Assembly: GCA_947044365.1 (NCBI GenBank)
Contig: OX345640.1
Location: 1,545,001 to 1,609,000, forward strand
Direction of reading: 5' to 3'
From: Petrosia ficiformis
Lineage: Eukaryota > Porifera > Demospongiae > Haplosclerida > Petrosiidae
DNA length: 64,000 bases
The translations under genes and the position numbers were made by a program. The notes under the pieces were generated by a model that was not told the origin of the DNA, searched no databases, and saw nothing but the letters and a program-made list of their open reading frames with translations. Below are positions 60,954 to 64,000 of this stretch, one piece after another; the first letter of the stretch is position 1; each line of letters opens with the position of its first letter.

Positions 60954-63900
60954 TCATTTAATGGATTTATTGAACAGCTGATCTTTTATCAATTGAGTCA
61001 TTAATCCATGAACTACTTCACTTGTTAGTTTAGAACTGGAAGAAAAAGTAAGCAAGTCTGAGGTAATGGTGAATATGAAGGACCTCTCACATTCATGATG
61101 TCCTCATAATTGATGGCTTTATATGTAATATAATGTATAGCTTAATGTCTAATACATGATTGTACTGTAACTTTATAATGAAGCAATGGATTGAAATTTG
61201 ACATACAAAAAAAAGAACGGGAAGGACTATTATATAAAAATGGTGCATGTAAAAAGATTGTTAGTCATTCCAAACCAAAGTTATGAACATTTTTCTAAGG
61301 ACAAGGTAAACGTGAATGATCTTTATATATGTTTATATAGCCAAATTCAATGGTTAGTGTGCGCACCCAAAAATACATCTTGAGCCAATTAACAAAGAAG
61401 CTCTTTAAGCCAATATTATGCTGCCATATGAGCTTATCAAAAACTGATAACTACATTATTACATTATTACATTTTCAAGTTTATTAACTCGTTATATGGC
61501 TAGTCAAACATGTAATGACTCACCAATCTTGAGCTGCTTTTGTTAATTTCTCTCCTTTTTCCACTGACTTACCAAATCCAGTACTATGTCCCTGTGTGGT
61601 GTATAAACAAAGATCATTAATTATCTTTACTTGACTATTAACTGACTTGGAATTCAGCTCTTTCTAATTTTGAGTTGAGATCTGTAATCTGTTGTGTTGT
61701 GTAACTTGCATTCTAAATAAATGGCATTATTCATCAAATAATAGAATATAAAAGATGTCCTTTCTATTTCAAAGCATCCTTCTATTCCACTTACTGTTAA
61801 TAATGAACATGAAGAGAGTGTGTTGACCCAGTACGTATTCCAGAGAAGATCAAGTAAATGAGAGTCCAGACTTGATTTGAAATAAGACACATTTAAAGTG
61901 TAATATCTAATGTAGACAAAGAATGGTTTAAAAATGAAAGAGAATGTTCAGACTAGGGATATATCAAAACCGAAAAAGCACAAAAAAGAATGAATTAACA
62001 AATAACTAACTGTTTGCAGTGTACTCCAAAGTCTTCTATTTTCTCAAGTGGAATGGTCTGATATTCACTAGGTCCTTCATGAGGTGGTGAATATCCCTAA
62101 AGAGAAGGAAACATATTTACTTATACAGATAGTATTAAAACTCAAGCGTATTCACTATTCAGCCATTTTGAACATAATCAGACCATTCTGAATATGAAAT
62201 AAGGTGTGTATTTACTAGGATGTATGATACACCCAAAAAATAGTGTTGTTTATTGTAACCAAAAATATCACAATACAATATCACAATATTTACATTTCTT
62301 GGAAATACTGAAATACGCTGGCTGTTTTATAACCAAGGCTAAACACTTAGATTAACAAGCTCTCTTAAACTGCCCAGTCAAGTATTGATAGTATCAGTAT
62401 ACAAATCAGCAGTATTGTAGTGGATAACAATATCAATATTTTGATATTTCGATATGTATTGCACACTACAGTACATCTCGATGCAAATTTCCAGTACAGA
62501 ATGAATAGAAAGCAATAATTAATTAACTGGGAATTCTGTATATCGTGTACACGTAAGTGATATACACATTTCCCAGTTAATTAATTATATTAATATTATG
62601 CTTACTTTTGGGTAGGTTCTAAAAGCCCCAAGATTCACTTTTCCAGAGGACATTGTTCTGATTGGATCAACCTAGGTCACAAGATAGTCACATGATCACA
62701 TATAACAACTAGTAGCATACACATACCACAATAGCAACGAAAGGTTCTTGATATCTCTGATTAGTCATTTGTGTGTCCACGTCAATACCAGACAACCAAC
62801 AACCATAACCAGGATGACTATGATACCATCCTAATGCATTCTCTAGTCGTCCAACCTATAATTATTAATTTAATTTGTAATAATTAAATTTATTAGTGAT
62901 GTGTGTATAATACATCCTTTCCTACTGACAAATCACTGTTGTCACAACTAGGGTGTCAGTGACTGTGTCTCATAAGCCTACAACATCTGGTGAGCAATTC
63001 AGACACCAATGCTCATCACTATACAATTAGCATGCATTGAGTTTCCAAAATCTAGTGCTGTAAAAGCACATTTTTTGCTCTAAGAACAGTGGAGGACCAC
63101 TTAAATGTATATGTCATCCTGATCACTACAATGAATAGCCAAGATACATTTGTTGAGATAATGCTTAAAAAAATGATTTTCAAAATTCAAAACTGTGTAT
63201 AAAGGCATGTACATGTATGCTATGTCCATTGTATCTGGCTACATGAAAGGGTTGGCAACCAGTGGTTGATATCCTTACTGCACAAGTTGTGTCCAGTATG
63301 ACGCAAACTGATGCACCATAACTTCAAAGTGATCACTATACAATACAATTAATACATGCCCTTGATTGGTTCAGTCACCATGAATAAATGTACTGGCAAC
63401 GAACACTAAACATTAAACATGTAAATTGATCATAGGGATAGCATGCCCTTTGAGCTATAAAATGGACAACAATCAATCAATATAAGACGATAGATACAGC
63501 ATGTCACCATGAGCATGGTCAAATGAATATCAGTAAAAACCCAGGAAGTGAGCCTACAATGGCAGCGGTGAGTTTTTCCACCAAGGATGGTTGGTGTGGG
63601 AAGGACAGAGAAGGATTACTATTCAACTTTGTAGAAAACTTTTTTTAATCCTACCTATATGAGACCTGTATTTCGGTGAATTCGGTTCCCTAGACCCTAT
63701 GGTTCATTGAGCACACCCACATTATGCCCATGATAACATACTGTACCTAATCAATGACTAGTTATCTTTTGGGTATTTATTTGATGACTATACAATAGCG
63801 GATTTACTTTACATTACCTTCTTTGCTGAATCAATGTACATTGTCATATATTCATAAGCAGCAGCCTGAGCATTAACACGAGTCTCTGTTCCCTCAACTG

Positions 63901-64000
63901 GGAGGGCAAATGTATCCATGACAACCATCACTGGTCCGTCAATCTTTCCAAGCATTAGTCCCATTACTTCTAAACGACCACCACTACGAGCATGCATCAC
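60954..64000 (-). CDS. COPS5: COP9 signalosome subunit 5 (CSN5/JAB1), 5' end beyond window
   Basis: Catalytic metalloprotease of the COP9 signalosome that removes NEDD8 from cullins. Visible exons, all in phase: 64000-63818, 62855-62727, 62671-62606, 62096-62011, 61906-61795, 61712-61647, 61591-61524 and 61035-60954. The JAMM/MPN+ site is complete: glutamate in [10 protein letters not shown], then [14 protein letters not shown] (H-x-H-x7-S-x2-D). Downstream are [56 protein letters not shown] and a C-terminal [14 protein letters not shown]. About the first 60 residues lie right of 64,000. The 0.96-kb intron at 62,856-63,817 holds nothing recognisable as coding. Divergence from animal CSN5 is low. 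Confidence 0.98.
61365..61450. mobile_element. Fragment of the CAGAGTTTTTGATA element
   Basis: CATCTTGAGCCAATTAACAA ... CATATGAGCTTATCAAAAAC is one end of the MITE family in inverted orientation, lying in the last CSN5 intron. Confidence 0.6.

Noticed and set aside
62856..63817. Possible extra exon in the large CSN5 intron
   Set aside because: The flanking exons join in phase at ...AKK|VGRLENA as in other CSN5 proteins, leaving no missing residues.

Overview
The window is eukaryotic and animal: AT-rich DNA with many short GT-AG introns (about 45-100 bp) split conserved metazoan genes, amid tetranucleotide (ATGT) arrays, minisatellites and small inverted-repeat elements. Maelstrom, an extracellular Ig/NIDO/EGF receptor family, FIP200 and this very compact gene spacing best fit an early-branching animal, most likely a demosponge. 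That assignment is inference; no species is claimed.

Left part (1-40.6 kb): a head-to-tail segmental duplication. Each unit holds, on the minus strand, a Maelstrom (MAEL) gene followed by a receptor-like gene (signal peptide, Ig-like domain, NIDO, EGF modules, second NIDO, more EGF, transmembrane helix, kinase remnant). Unit 1 (1-12.24 kb) is cut by the window's left edge, and its MAEL is a decayed pseudogene lacking exons 1, 3 and 4. Unit 2 (about 19.84-40.6 kb) has a complete 8-exon MAEL and a receptor whose tyrosine kinase domain is almost entirely deleted. A 7.6-kb pogo/Tigger-type DNA transposon (12,258-19,837) sits at or next to the junction. It has about 400-bp terminal inverted repeats, a frameshifted HTH/DDE transposase and a C-terminal PHD finger. 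Between them lie 21 tandem 135-bp cassettes, each an 84-bp phase-symmetric exon plus a 51-bp intron.

Right part (40.9-64 kb): a dense housekeeping block. In order: a C18orf21-like gene (+), RB1CC1/FIP200 (-), SRRD (-), CWC25 (-), SNU13 (+) and COPS5/CSN5 (-, its 5' end beyond the window). MAEL/C18orf21 and CWC25/SNU13 are divergent pairs with about 300-bp shared promoters. C18orf21/FIP200 and SNU13/CSN5 converge with gaps under 140 bp. The genes belong to unrelated pathways (autophagy scaffold, two spliceosome factors, COP9 deneddylase), so the clustering looks like genome compaction, not an operon.

Most notable signals: the exon-intron cassette array inside the transposon; 17 'QT' motifs resembling dynein light chain (LC8) sites in FIP200, where vertebrate FIP200 has a long coiled coil; and, in SRRD, an intronic minisatellite whose 58-bp unit repeats the real splice acceptor plus an in-frame mini-exon. 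Exon boundaries were worked out by eye from reading phase and GT-AG sites. They close in frame for MAEL, C18orf21, FIP200, SRRD, CWC25, SNU13 and the visible part of CSN5.
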